A stretch of 57,213 nucleotides of DNA from an alpha proteobacterium AAP38. Its GTDB lineage: Bacteria > Pseudomonadota > Alphaproteobacteria > Azospirillales > Azospirillaceae. Location: positions 1 through 57,213 of the forward strand of contig LJHR01000033.1 of NCBI GenBank assembly GCA_001296005.1, in the 5' to 3' direction. A program made the position numbers and the translations under genes. The notes below the pieces were generated by a model. The model worked only from the letters and a program-made list of their open reading frames with translations, was not told where the DNA came from and did not search any database. This document shows positions 1 through 7,574 of the stretch, piece by piece. Within the stretch, counting starts at the first letter, position 1; the number at the start of each line of letters is the position of its first letter.

Positions 1-72
1 GCCATGGTCAACGTGACCGATGGTGCCGATGTTGCAGTGCGGCTTCGTCCGCTCAAACTTTGCCTTAGCCAT
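1..72 (-). CDS. tuf: Elongation factor Tu (5' end only)
   Basis: These are the first 24 codons of EF-Tu, the GTPase that delivers aminoacyl-tRNA to the ribosome; the gene runs off the left edge. The reverse strand reads [20 protein letters not shown] followed by VDHG, the invariant EF-Tu N-terminus including the start of the P-loop. The ATG is at 72-70. It lies downstream of tRNA-Tyr and tRNA-Gly on the same strand, the classical tRNA-tuf arrangement, so co-transcription with the tRNAs is likely. Only the N-terminus can be judged. Confidence 0.95.
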   Translation of the reverse strand, partial: MAKAKFERTKPHCNIGTIGHVDHG

Positions 73-136
73 GGTATCCTGTGCCCTTGCCTGCTGCGAT
101 CTCTAGAAGACGCCGGGTCGTGGAAAACGGATTGTC

Positions 137-210
137 TGGAGCGGGTGAAGGGAATCGAACCCTCGTCGTAAGCTTGGAAGGCTTCTGCTCTACCATTGAG
201 CTACACCCGC
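137..210 (-). tRNA. tRNA-Gly (TCC)
   Basis: The reverse strand folds as a 74-nt cloverleaf with acceptor GCGGGTG paired to CACCCGC, the T-loop GTTCGATTC and an encoded 3' CCA at 139-137. The anticodon loop reads CTTCCAA, giving anticodon TCC (glycine). It sits between tRNA-Tyr and tuf on the minus strand. Confidence 0.95.
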
Positions 211-257
211 ACGGGTCGTTCGCCCACTCAACCGACTAACGTCACCACAAGCAGAAC

Positions 258-284
258 GGCGCGCCCCATATTCTGGGGCGCGCC
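258..284 (-). terminator. Perfect 10-bp hairpin between tRNA-Tyr and tRNA-Gly
   Basis: GGCGCGCCCC (258-267) and GGGGCGCGCC (275-284) pair perfectly around a 7-nt loop. No long T-run follows on the minus strand, so this may be a weak terminator or a processing stem in the tRNA-Tyr/tRNA-Gly/tuf transcript. Confidence 0.5.
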
Positions 285-289
285 TGAAC

Positions 290-374
290 TGGTGGAAGGG
301 GCTGGATTCGAACCAGCGTACGCTATGCGGGCAGATTTACAGTCTGCTGCCTTTAACCACTCGGCCACCCTTCC
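290..374 (-). tRNA. tRNA-Tyr (GTA)
   Basis: This is an 85-nt class II tRNA with a long variable arm. The reverse strand begins GGAAGGGTGGCCGAGTGG and ends in CCCCTTCCACCA with encoded CCA. The anticodon loop ACTGTAAATC gives anticodon GTA (tyrosine). It is the upstream member of the tRNA-Tyr, tRNA-Gly, tuf cluster. Confidence 0.95.
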
Positions 375-513
375 GCGGTGCCGTTCTCGGCCAGCGGCCT
401 GAACGGAGTGCGGGTTATAAGGATTAAATCGTCCCTGTCAACGCCAATCTGACATGCGTCTTCATTCTTTCTATCCGCTGGCGGAAATCCTGGGTTTGAA
501 CGAAAGTGCGTAA

Positions 514-1707
514 ATGAGAAACCGACCCCCCTCCCCTAAATCCGGTCGCCCCGGTGGCAAAGGCGGCGCCAGCGGTAGCGGCGCCGGACGCCCCGGCGGC
601 CGTTCCCCCTCGCGCGATACCCGTCGTGATGATGACAATCCCCGCGCGGCGCGCGGTCCCAAGGCCGGGGGCAAGCCCGGCTTTGCCAAGCCCGCCCGCG
701 ATGGTGACGCGCGCCCGCCGCGCGGCCCCCGTCGTGAGGATGATACGCGCGGCGCGCGTACAGGCGGCGACAGCCGTCCGCCCCGTGGCCCGCGTCCCGA
801 GCGGCGCGATGACCGCCGGGATGATCGGCGTGACGATCGCCGCGATGACCGCCGGCCCGCCGCCGGCCAGGACCGGGGGGGCGCCGAACGTCGCCGCCCG
901 ATGAGTGCCGCTGAGGAACTGGGTTTCGAACCCACACCCCTGCGCGCCACCACCGGTCCGGCGCTGAACAAGCATAACCTGCTGTATGGCGTGCATGCCG
1001 CCTCTGCGGCCTGGATGAACCCGCGCCGCAAGATCCGCGATCTGTTTGTCACCGAATCAGGTCTGGAGGCGCTGGAAGAGGCGTTCCAGAAGGCGTCCGA
1101 CGCCGAGCTGGACCGGCCCGAGCCGCGCCTGGTCGAAAAGGAAGAGATCGACAAGCTGCTGCCGCCCGGCGCCGTGCATCAAGGCGTGGCCCTTTCCTGC
1201 GCACCGCTGGCCGAGGTGGAAATCGAGGATGTCGTCGATGCCGCCGCCGACGATCCGCTGGCCCTGGTGGTCGTGCTGGATCAGGTGACGGACCCGCACA
1301 ATGTCGGTGCCGTCCTACGTTCCGCCGCTGCCTTTGGCGCCAAGGCCGTGATCGTGCAGGACCGCCACGCCCCGCCCGTCACCGGCACCCTGGCCAAGAC
1401 GGCATCGGGCGCGGTGGAGGCGGTGCCGCTGGTGCGCGTCACCAATCTGGCCCGCGCCATCGATCAGTTGAAGGCCGCCAGCTTCTGGACCGTCGCCTTG
1501 GCCGAATCGGGTGCCCGTCACCTGCATGAGGTCGATCTGTCGGGCCGCACGGCGCTGATTCTCGGCTCCGAAGGCGACGGCATCCGCCGTCTGACGGGGG
1601 AACGCGCCGATGAAATCGTGCGTCTACCCACCGGCGGCCCCGTCGGCAGCCTGAATGTTTCCACGGCAGCCGCCGTGGCTCTTTACGAGGTCGCGCGGCG
1701 ACGCTAA
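514..1707 (+). CDS. rlmB: SpoU/TrmH-family rRNA 2'-O-methyltransferase (RlmB-like)
   Basis: The protein (397 aa) is a SPOUT-fold methyltransferase, most likely the enzyme that 2'-O-methylates a guanosine of 23S rRNA with SAM. Residues about 155-230 form the substrate-binding SpoU N-domain (NLLYGVHAASAAW). Motif 1 reads DPHNVGAVLRSAAAFGA near residue 260. Motifs 2 and 3 (ILGSEGDGIRRL and PVGSLNVSTAAAVALYE) build the C-terminal knot. The first 130 residues are a low-complexity Arg/Gly/Asp/Pro extension common in alphaproteobacterial RlmB and probably disordered RNA-binding sequence. It is divergent from the tRNA-Tyr cluster and followed by tRNA-Thr. The family is clear; RlmB rather than another SpoU member is inferred from length and context. 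Confidence 0.88.
   Translation: MRNRPPSPKSGRPGGKGGASGSGAGRPGGRSPSRDTRRDDDNPRAARGPKAGGKPGFAKPARDGDARPPRGPRREDDTRGARTGGDSRPPRGPRPERRDDRRDDRRDDRRDDRRPAAGQDRGGAERRRPMSAAEELGFEPTPLRATTGPALNKHNLLYGVHAASAAWMNPRRKIRDLFVTESGLEALEEAFQKASDAELDRPEPRLVEKEEIDKLLPPGAVHQGVALSCAPLAEVEIEDVVDAAADDPLALVVVLDQVTDPHNVGAVLRSAAAFGAKAVIVQDRHAPPVTGTLAKTASGAVEAVPLVRVTNLARAIDQLKAASFWTVALAESGARHLHEVDLSGRTALILGSEGDGIRRLTGERADEIVRLPTGGPVGSLNVSTAAAVALYEVARRR
802..855 (+). repeat. Tandem RRDD codon repeat inside rlmB
   Basis: About 4.5 copies of a 12-nt unit encoding Arg-Arg-Asp-Asp run through residues 97-114 of RlmB. Codons vary (CGC, CGG, CGT; GAT, GAC), so the repeat is kept at protein level rather than by recent slippage. 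It is a charged, probably unstructured tract. Confidence 0.8.
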
Positions 1708-1722
1708 TGTCCCCGCCCGTTC

Positions 1723-1745
1723 GCCGGAGGGGTCCTCCCTCCGGC
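1723..1745 (+). terminator. Hairpin after rlmB
   Basis: GCCGGAGGG (1723-1731) and CCCTCCGGC (1737-1745) form a 9-bp stem with a 5-nt loop between the rlmB stop and tRNA-Thr. No T-run follows, so intrinsic termination is uncertain. Confidence 0.45.
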
Positions 1746-1759
1746 AACGCGCCTGGATC

Positions 1760-1834
1760 GCCGGCTTAGCTCAGTGGTAGAGCAACCGCCTTGTAAGCGG
1801 TAGGTCGTCAGTTCAATCCTGACAGCCGGCACCA
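1760..1834 (+). tRNA. tRNA-Thr (TGT)
   Basis: A 75-nt cloverleaf with acceptor GCCGGCT paired to AGCCGGC, T-loop GTTCAATCC and encoded ACCA end. The anticodon loop CCTTGTAAG gives TGT (threonine). Phage-like genes lie directly 3' of it, the usual side for integration. I saw no second copy of the tRNA 3' end in the window. Confidence 0.95.
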
Positions 1835-2329
1835 GTGCCCCGTCTGACCAAAGGGTCACAGGCGGCTTTCAATCTGCGAACGCCGCAGTATCTTCTCCGA
1901 AATTCGCTACGGAACCCACGGGGCCCCTTTCGCCTGTCCCCATCCGTTTTCTGCCGCCGCTGATCCAGACGGATCGCGCATGTGCATCCGCCTGAACGGA
2001 TTTGGTTCGTTGAGTAAATAGATTTAATATTCTCTCTATACGTTAGAGCTACACCAATTTAAACGTTGTGAAGTCATATGACTCACAGTTATTCTCGTAA
2101 CTGGATATGCCGACTGCCGCCTTTATCCTTGTTGAAAGGAACGGCCCAGGAACAGAGCTGCAGTTACCTTTCGGGTCGCTGACAGGTCAGCCACCGGTTT
2201 TCGCACACAATCACAGAATCTTTTGCCCTGGGCATATCGGCGGGCAAGGCGACGTGCGCCCTGCTCCCAGGCACCGCGGAAGACGGTATTCGGATATCCT
2301 AAATAACAATGACTTGATGGAGCATAGAA
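1835..2329. other. Non-coding stretch between tRNA-Thr and phage-like genes
   Basis: No convincing gene is visible. Bases about 2005-2100 are clearly AT-rich compared with the surrounding sequence and contain promoter-like TA-rich words (TTTAATATTCTCTCTATA), consistent with transferred DNA or a promoter for the small gene at 2330. An 83-codon ORF at 2107-2358 has no ribosome-binding site or recognisable protein pattern. Confidence 0.5.
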
Positions 2330-2533
2330 ATGCCTGCTGTTGCCTATGCAACTGGTAATGGATCGTCCACGGCCTTTACCATGCCATGGACGGTTTCCAA
2401 TCCTCTGCTGTTCCTGTCTTTCCAGGACGGCGCCTGTGTCCCACCCACGGCCTATACGATCAGCGGCACGACGATCACCTATACCAGCGCACCGCCGAAC
2501 AACGCGCAGATTTGCTGGCGAAACCTATCGTGA
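2330..2533 (+). CDS. Small phage tail-fibre-like protein
   Basis: The gene encodes a 67-residue protein. It starts with GNGSSTAFTMPW and contains YTISGTTITYTSAPP, which resembles the short beta-rich module near the N-termini of many phage tail-fibre and tail-spike proteins (pattern GNGSTTAFTLPF ... YTVSGTTLTFTTAPP). Here it stands alone, with GGAG seven bases before the ATG supporting the start. It precedes the beta-helix protein by 200 bp in the same direction. It may be an attachment or capping module for that protein or a remnant of a longer fibre gene. The motif similarity is seen; the role is inference. Confidence 0.6.
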   Translation: MPAVAYATGNGSSTAFTMPWTVSNPLLFLSFQDGACVPPTAYTISGTTITYTSAPPNNAQICWRNLS

Positions 2534-2732
2534 CTTAGCGCCCCGCAAGGGAGCGCCCCCTTCCGGGTCCTGGCGCCCGGACAATCAGCGCGACCTGCAC
2601 CCTCGACGCATATCCCGCCGGTGCTGCGCCGGTCGATAAAGGCTGACTGCCGCCCGAACGCGGCATTGCATCCTTGCGTCATCGCCATTCGACAGGAACG
2701 GCGCGTTCCAGACCCATATCGGAGCGAAATCC
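2534..2732 (+). other. Spacer between the two phage-like genes
   Basis: This 199-bp stretch lacks a continuous reading frame joining the neighbours. In the frame of the downstream gene the sequence stays open for about 90 bp upstream of 2733 and then meets a TAA. It may therefore be a leader or decayed coding sequence. GGAG at 2713-2716 is the ribosome-binding site for the next gene. Confidence 0.4.
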
Positions 2733-4421
2733 ATGCCTTTGACCGTTATGTATCCGCGCACCATCGCTGGTGCGCCGCTGACCGTGCTCGACCAGACACC
2801 CGGCGGCACCGCATCGAACTATGGCCCCATCCTGTCGGGAATGCCCGGGCCGTTCCAGGTGGGGGCGGGCTCCTACCCCATCACCTCGAACGTCACGATC
2901 ACGCAGCCGCTGCAATTCTGCATCGGGGCGCGGCTTGTCATCGCCTCCGGTGTCACGCTGACAATCAACGCGCATATCGATGCCGACTGGTACCAGCAGA
3001 TCTTCGATACCAGTGCGTCCAATGCCAGCGTCGTCGGCACCTTCGGCAACAGCAGCATCTCGCCAGGCTGGTGGGGTGCGGTGCCGAACGGTCACCCCAA
3101 TGGTTCCGGAACGAATAATCTGAAGGCTTTCCAGGAATGCCTGCGGGCCCGCCACCGTTCCGACAGCGTGGCGGCGCGCGTGTTCGTGCCCGCCGGTCGC
3201 TGGTTGATCGAGGGGCCGGCGGCGGCGGCAGTGCCGGGGCTGGCCGCAGCCGGGCTGCTGCAACTCTATCCCGGTGACTGCATGACGGGTGAAGGCTGGG
3301 ACAGCTGCGCCATCATTGTCGGCAATACCAGCAGCGGCAACGTCATCTCCGTCGGCGCCCCCAACACGCAGGGTCCGCCATCGGAAGTGGGCGGCTTCAT
3401 GCTGGTCGCGGAGGTCGGAGGCGCCTTCAGCTGCAACGGGCTGATGGTCTATGCCAATGGCGCCCAAGTACGGGATGTCTGGATCAGCGGCTTCTCCACG
3501 GGCCTGCGCCTGGACAGCACGGACCAGTTCGCGCGCAACTTCGTGGTCGAACATTGCTCTGAAGGCCTGCGTGTACAGCGCGGCGGCACGACTGTCAGCG
3601 ATGGCGAGGTTTTCCTCTGCGGCAACGCCATCATCATCGAGCATCAGGATAATCAGGGCATCACCGTGATGGACAATGTCCGCGTCGTGGGCCGTGATCA
3701 GGCGCAGTCGGGCGGCCTGGGTATTGTGGTGACGGGAACCACGACCAAGGCCCAGATCATCAACTGCGCCGTGGAAGGCCAGTTCCTTACATTGGGATAT
3801 TGGCTGGTCAACACGCCATGGACGCAGCTCACGAATTGCAGTGCCAAGATGTATGGCAATGCCGACGGTCTGCGCATCGAAGCGGCCTCCGGCGTGCTGG
3901 TGGAGAATTTCCAGGCCGAGGTCTATGACGGCACGCCCAGCAGCAACAAAGGCATTGCCGTCATCAACAATAGCGGCACCGTGTCGATCACGGGTGGGCG
4001 GGTCCGGAACTTCTGGTACGGCGCCTATAATGAAACGGCGGGCGACACTGTCTGCTATACCGGCCTGATCGCCAACGGCAACCGGTTCCGCGGCATGCAT
4101 ACGGAACGCTGCACCACGCTGAACGTGGTTGGCGGCTCCTATTCCTATAATAGCGGAGCGGGTTCCAATGATTGCGGCATTTTCGGCCTGATCTCGGCAG
4201 CGGCGGATGTCCATCTCTATACGGGGGTGCTGGCCGTCAATGGTGGTGCCGCGACTCAGGATTACGGCATCCGCTATCAGATCAACGTGGTTGGTGCCCG
4301 CGTCCGCATATCCGGCGCAGCCGCTGCGATGAACAACACCACCGCACAGGTGACCGCCGCCGGGGGTACCTATACAGCGGCGCCTCAGTTCGTGGTTGGC
4401 GCCGAAGTGGTGACAGCCTGA
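2733..4421 (+). CDS. Right-handed beta-helix (pectate lyase-fold) tail-spike-like protein
   Basis: The protein (562 aa) has no signal peptide. Residues about 85-150 contain GWWGAVPNG, then an alpha-helical AFQECLRA and VFVPAGRWLIEG, the characteristic entry into the pectin-lyase-like beta-helix of phage tail-spikes and depolymerases. The rest is made of short beta-strand turns (NGLMVYANGAQVRDVWISGF, GGLGIVVTGTTTKAQIINC, GVLVENFQAEVYD, GTVSITGGRVRNFWYG) typical of helix coils. By analogy with tail-spikes it could bind or cleave a surface polysaccharide, but I cannot identify catalytic residues. Its location beside tRNA-Thr with a tail-fibre-like partner points to phage origin; no other phage genes are present. 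Confidence 0.72.
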   Translation: MPLTVMYPRTIAGAPLTVLDQTPGGTASNYGPILSGMPGPFQVGAGSYPITSNVTITQPLQFCIGARLVIASGVTLTINAHIDADWYQQIFDTSASNASVVGTFGNSSISPGWWGAVPNGHPNGSGTNNLKAFQECLRARHRSDSVAARVFVPAGRWLIEGPAAAAVPGLAAAGLLQLYPGDCMTGEGWDSCAIIVGNTSSGNVISVGAPNTQGPPSEVGGFMLVAEVGGAFSCNGLMVYANGAQVRDVWISGFSTGLRLDSTDQFARNFVVEHCSEGLRVQRGGTTVSDGEVFLCGNAIIIEHQDNQGITVMDNVRVVGRDQAQSGGLGIVVTGTTTKAQIINCAVEGQFLTLGYWLVNTPWTQLTNCSAKMYGNADGLRIEAASGVLVENFQAEVYDGTPSSNKGIAVINNSGTVSITGGRVRNFWYGAYNETAGDTVCYTGLIANGNRFRGMHTERCTTLNVVGGSYSYNSGAGSNDCGIFGLISAAADVHLYTGVLAVNGGAATQDYGIRYQINVVGARVRISGAAAAMNNTTAQVTAAGGTYTAAPQFVVGAEVVTA

Positions 4422-4427
4422 GAGGAC

Positions 4428-4458
4428 GTGCCCCCGGCGGCAATATCGCCGGGGGCAC
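4428..4458 (+). terminator. Strong hairpin after the beta-helix gene
   Basis: GTGCCCCCGGCG (4428-4439) and CGCCGGGGGCAC (4447-4458) form a perfect 12-bp GC-rich stem with a 7-nt loop, six bases after the stop codon. It has no T-run. Confidence 0.55.
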
Positions 4459-4528
4459 CCCGCCCCTTGCGCACCCGCGCCCGCCGCACTAGCGTGGCGG
4501 CACCAATAAAGCTCGCGGGAGCCATAAA

Positions 4529-6559
4529 GTGTCTGTCAGCCTCCATACCGTTCCCTACCAGGGTGATGCTGTCCTGGCCGATCTGTTGCGTGCCGACGGG
4601 ATTGACCGGTCGGTCGCGTCCATCCGGGACCTGATCGCCGGGGTCAATGCCGCCCCTGATGGCGAATTGCCCCATGCCTGGCTGGATCTTGTCTCGGCCC
4701 GCCGGTCGGACGCGACGTCGGAGCAGTTGACGGCCCTGCGTGCAACCATCGACCGGCCCGCCGACCCGGCCAAGGGCGACCATGCCGCCCGTCTGGCCGC
4801 CCTTCGCGCCGAGTTGAAGCGCCGGGGCCTGGACGGGTTCGTGGTGCCGCGCGCCGACGAGTATCAGGGCGAATATGTGCCGCTGCGCGGCAGCCGTCTG
4901 GCCTGGATCAGCGGCTTCACCGGGTCGGCGGGTGCCGTCGTGGTGCTGCTGGACAAGGCCGCCATTTTCATTGATGGCCGCTACACGATCCAGGCGCGCC
5001 AGGAAGTGTCGCCGGGTCTGTTCTCTTATCACCACCTGATCGAGGAATTCCACGGCGACTGGGCGGCGGCGAACCTGCCGGCGGGGGCCAAACTGGGCTT
5101 TGATCCCTGGATGCATACGGGCGCCTGGGCCGACAAGATGCGTGCCAGCATGTCGCCTGCCGGTGTGGAACTGGTGGCGACCGATGGCAGCCCGGTTGAC
5201 GCCGTCTGGGCGGATCAGCCGCCGGCCCCGCTGGGTGTGGTCAATGTTCAGCCCTTGTCCGCCGCCGGCCGGTCCGCCGCTGACAAGCGCGCCGACATTG
5301 CGCAGGCGCTGGTCAAGCTGAAGGCCGATGCCGCCGTGCTGACCCAGCCGGACAGCATCGCCTGGCTGTTGAATGTGCGCGGGGCCGATGTGCCCTGCAC
5401 GCCGCTGCCGCTGTCCTTTGCCACCATCCGCGCCGACGGCAATGTCGACTGGTTCGTGGATCGCCGCAAGCTGGCACCGGGCCTGGAGGAACATCTGGGC
5501 AATCAGGTTTCTATCCGCGCGCCGGACGAGCTGGCCGGCGCGCTGGACGCCCTGGGGGCGGAGGGTGCCAAGGTCCGTCTGGATGGTGGCACCGCCGCCC
5601 TGTGGGTAGTGGACCGTCTGGCCAAGGCGGGGGCGCAGCTGGACCAGGGTGGCGATCCCTGCGTCCTGCCCAAGGCCGTGAAGAACCAGACCGAGATTGA
5701 GGGCGCCAGGGCCGCCCATCGCCGCGATGGCGCCGCCCTGGTCCGCTTCCTGCGCTGGTTCGATCAAGAGGCACCCAAGGGTGAGCTGGACGAACTGACC
5801 GTGGTGGACAGGCTGCACAAGGCCCGCCAGGGTGCCGCCGATTTCCGGGGTCCCAGCTTTGAGACGATCAGCGGGGCCGGCCCCAATGGCGCCATCGTGC
5901 ATTACCGCGCGACGCCGGCCACCAACCGCCGGATCGAAAATAACAGTGTCTTCCTGCTGGATAGCGGCGGGCAGTATCTGGATGGCACCACCGACATTAC
6001 CCGCACCCTGGCCGTTGGCGATGTCGGGGCACAGGCACGACGGCATTTCACCCTGGTGCTGAAGGGCCATATCGCGCTCAACCGCGCCCGTTTCCCCGCC
6101 GGCACCGCCGGCAGCCAGCTGGACAGTCTGGCCCGCCAGTTCCTGTGGCAGCACGGGCTGGATTACGACCATGGCACGGGCCATGGCATCGGTTCCTACC
6201 TGTCGGTGCATGAAGGGCCGCAGCGCATCGGCAAGCAGCTGAACAGCGTCACCATCCTGCCCGGCATGATCTTCTCCAACGAGCCGGGCTATTACCTGAC
6301 CGGGTCCTATGGCCTGCGCATGGAGAATTTGGAACTGGTGGTGCCGGTGGCGATCCAGGGTGCGGAGCGGCCCATGCTGGGCTTTGAGACGCTGACCGTC
6401 TGCCCCATCGACCGCCGCATGGTGGACCGCGACCTGCTGACCGCGGATGAGCGGGATTGGTTCAACGCCTATCATGCGCGGGTGAAGGCGGAATTGTCGC
6501 CGCTGGTGTCGGGTGATGACCTTGCTTGGCTGGAACAGGCGACGGCGCCGTTGTTGTGA
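4529..6559 (+). CDS. pepP: Xaa-Pro aminopeptidase (M24B family, aminopeptidase P)
   Basis: The 676-aa cytoplasmic metallopeptidase removes N-terminal residues preceding proline. Two creatinase-like N-terminal domains occupy about residues 1-380, followed by the pita-bread M24 domain. Expected metal ligands are visible: two Asp in LLDSGGQYLDGTTDITRT (11 apart), His in DHGTGHGIGSYL, Glu in FSNEPGYY and Glu in LRMENLELV. The length matches the long three-domain type found in eukaryotes and alphaproteobacteria rather than the short E. coli PepP. The start is GTG at 4529 with GCGGGA upstream. The large inverted repeat at 6569-6633 follows the stop. Confidence 0.9.
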   Translation: MSVSLHTVPYQGDAVLADLLRADGIDRSVASIRDLIAGVNAAPDGELPHAWLDLVSARRSDATSEQLTALRATIDRPADPAKGDHAARLAALRAELKRRGLDGFVVPRADEYQGEYVPLRGSRLAWISGFTGSAGAVVVLLDKAAIFIDGRYTIQARQEVSPGLFSYHHLIEEFHGDWAAANLPAGAKLGFDPWMHTGAWADKMRASMSPAGVELVATDGSPVDAVWADQPPAPLGVVNVQPLSAAGRSAADKRADIAQALVKLKADAAVLTQPDSIAWLLNVRGADVPCTPLPLSFATIRADGNVDWFVDRRKLAPGLEEHLGNQVSIRAPDELAGALDALGAEGAKVRLDGGTAALWVVDRLAKAGAQLDQGGDPCVLPKAVKNQTEIEGARAAHRRDGAALVRFLRWFDQEAPKGELDELTVVDRLHKARQGAADFRGPSFETISGAGPNGAIVHYRATPATNRRIENNSVFLLDSGGQYLDGTTDITRTLAVGDVGAQARRHFTLVLKGHIALNRARFPAGTAGSQLDSLARQFLWQHGLDYDHGTGHGIGSYLSVHEGPQRIGKQLNSVTILPGMIFSNEPGYYLTGSYGLRMENLELVVPVAIQGAERPMLGFETLTVCPIDRRMVDRDLLTADERDWFNAYHARVKAELSPLVSGDDLAWLEQATAPLL

Positions 6560-6568
6560 CCTGACTTG

Positions 6569-6633
6569 TCGCATGCGCTTGCGCTTATGCGACCTACAAG
6601 TGGTCGTAGGTCGCATAAGCGGAGCGCATGCGA
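6569..6633. repeat. REP-like 28/29-bp inverted repeat
   Basis: The left arm 6569-6597 and right arm 6606-6633 are reverse complements except for one mismatch plus one indel, around an 8-nt loop (6598-6605). It lies between the convergent ends of pepP and the tetR-type gene and could terminate both transcripts. The arms contain GTAGGTCGCATAAGCG and AGCGCATGCGA, similar in style to widespread intergenic palindromes of the type GTAGGTCGGATTAGCG. Whether it is a dispersed repeat cannot be judged from one copy. Confidence 0.75.
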
Positions 6634-6639
6634 AAAACC

Positions 6640-7320
6640 TTACCCTTTTGCCGTATACGGCGCTTCCAGGCCTGCCGTCACATAATCGATGACGCGGGCG
6701 GCCACGGCATCTAGATCATCCAGCTGGCACAGGCCGCCCGACAGTGTCTCCAGACGCTTCATGTCGGTATAGAGCGAGTGCTGCACGCCCATGGCGAAAT
6801 GCAGCCGCCAATAGACCTCATGCTGCGGCAAATGCGGCAGGGCGCGGGCCAGCGACAAGGCGAAGCGCTGCAAATGCCCCACCTCCTTGTCCAGCATCTC
6901 CCGCGCCTCTGCCGGGCCATCGCCGCGCGCAAAGGCCACGAACTGGTTGTAAAGCGCGAGCCGGGTGGAGGTGAAGGAATAGCGGATGGCGGGCAGGACC
7001 AAGGCCGCCACAATCTCCCGCACGGGCGGGGTGCCGCCGCCGGCCCTCTCCTCCGCCTCCCGCAGCAGGCGGGCACGGGCGCGGTTCAGCTCAATGGCGC
7101 CACGCCGGAACAGGGCGATCAGCAGCGCATCCTTGGACCCGAAATGGTAATTCACGGCGGCCAGATTGACGCCCGCCGCCTGCGTCAGCTCCCGCAGCGA
7201 TACCGCCGAGTAGGTCTTCTCCGCAAACAGCTTTTCCGCCGCGTCCAGGATCACCTCCTTGGTGTCCTGACGCCCGCCGGTCGATTCCATGTCGGCGGCG
7301 ATATCGGCCCCTGCCTTCAT
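6640..7320 (-). CDS. TetR/AcrR-family transcriptional regulator (PsrA-like)
   Basis: The 226-aa protein has a TetR N-terminal helix-turn-helix (VILDAAEKLFAEKTYSAVSL then AAGVNLAAVNYHFGSKDALL) and a C-terminal ligand/dimer domain. I place the start at the ATG at 7320; upstream codons to 7473 would extend into the divergent promoter. The HTH is like that of PsrA, a TetR repressor of beta-oxidation genes that releases DNA on binding long-chain acyl compounds. The divergent genes encode beta-oxidation enzymes, and the intergenic region holds an AAAC-N4-GTTT palindrome matching the published PsrA-type site, so control of its neighbours is a reasonable inference. Ligand is not known. Confidence 0.8.
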   Translation of the reverse strand: MKAGADIAADMESTGGRQDTKEVILDAAEKLFAEKTYSAVSLRELTQAAGVNLAAVNYHFGSKDALLIALFRRGAIELNRARARLLREAEERAGGGTPPVREIVAALVLPAIRYSFTSTRLALYNQFVAFARGDGPAEAREMLDKEVGHLQRFALSLARALPHLPQHEVYWRLHFAMGVQHSLYTDMKRLETLSGGLCQLDDLDAVAARVIDYVTAGLEAPYTAKG

Positions 7321-7491
7321 CCTGCTTCGTCCCCAGTTTGCCCTGAACCACCCCTTGCCGGGGCATCTTGAGTCCGTATCAAACGGCTGTTCATACTTTA
7401 CCGGGCGGATGCGGCCGCGCCAACCGTCCTGTAACCCCATCATTCCGCATGGCTGACGTAACGGAAGGTCCATGCCCCCGCATGCATTGAC

Positions 7492-7507
7492 TTAAACGGG
7501 CGTTTGA
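7492..7507. promoter_or_regulatory. Putative PsrA/TetR operator
   Basis: TTAAACGGGCGTTTGA is an imperfect palindrome (AAAC, 4-nt spacer, GTTT) between the divergent TetR gene and the fadJ-like gene, 68 bp before the latter's ATG. The pattern AAAC-N4-GTTTG fits the known PsrA motif. A weaker half-match (AAAC-N4-GTTC) lies at 7381-7392 nearer the regulator. Confidence 0.55.
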
Positions 7508-7574
7508 ATTTAGCATGGTACCAAAGGAACAACGCGGTATCATGGTTGGATGCCGTCAGCAGGGGGAAGGCCAG

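Noticed and set aside
2107-2358. 83-codon ORF between tRNA-Thr and the tail-fibre-like gene
   Set aside because: It overlaps the better-supported start at 2330, lacks a ribosome-binding site and has no protein pattern.
2679-4214. 511-aa ORF antisense to the beta-helix gene
   Set aside because: No recognisable motif and biased composition; the plus-strand frame has a ribosome-binding site and beta-helix pattern.
1760-4458. Complete integrative element at tRNA-Thr
   Set aside because: No integrase, no second tRNA 3'-end copy and no structural phage genes other than the pair were seen.
4385-6616. 743-aa ORF antisense to pepP
   Set aside because: It lies opposite a clear aminopeptidase, is rich in Gln/Arg/His/Gly as frame shadows of high-GC genes are, and has no domain pattern.
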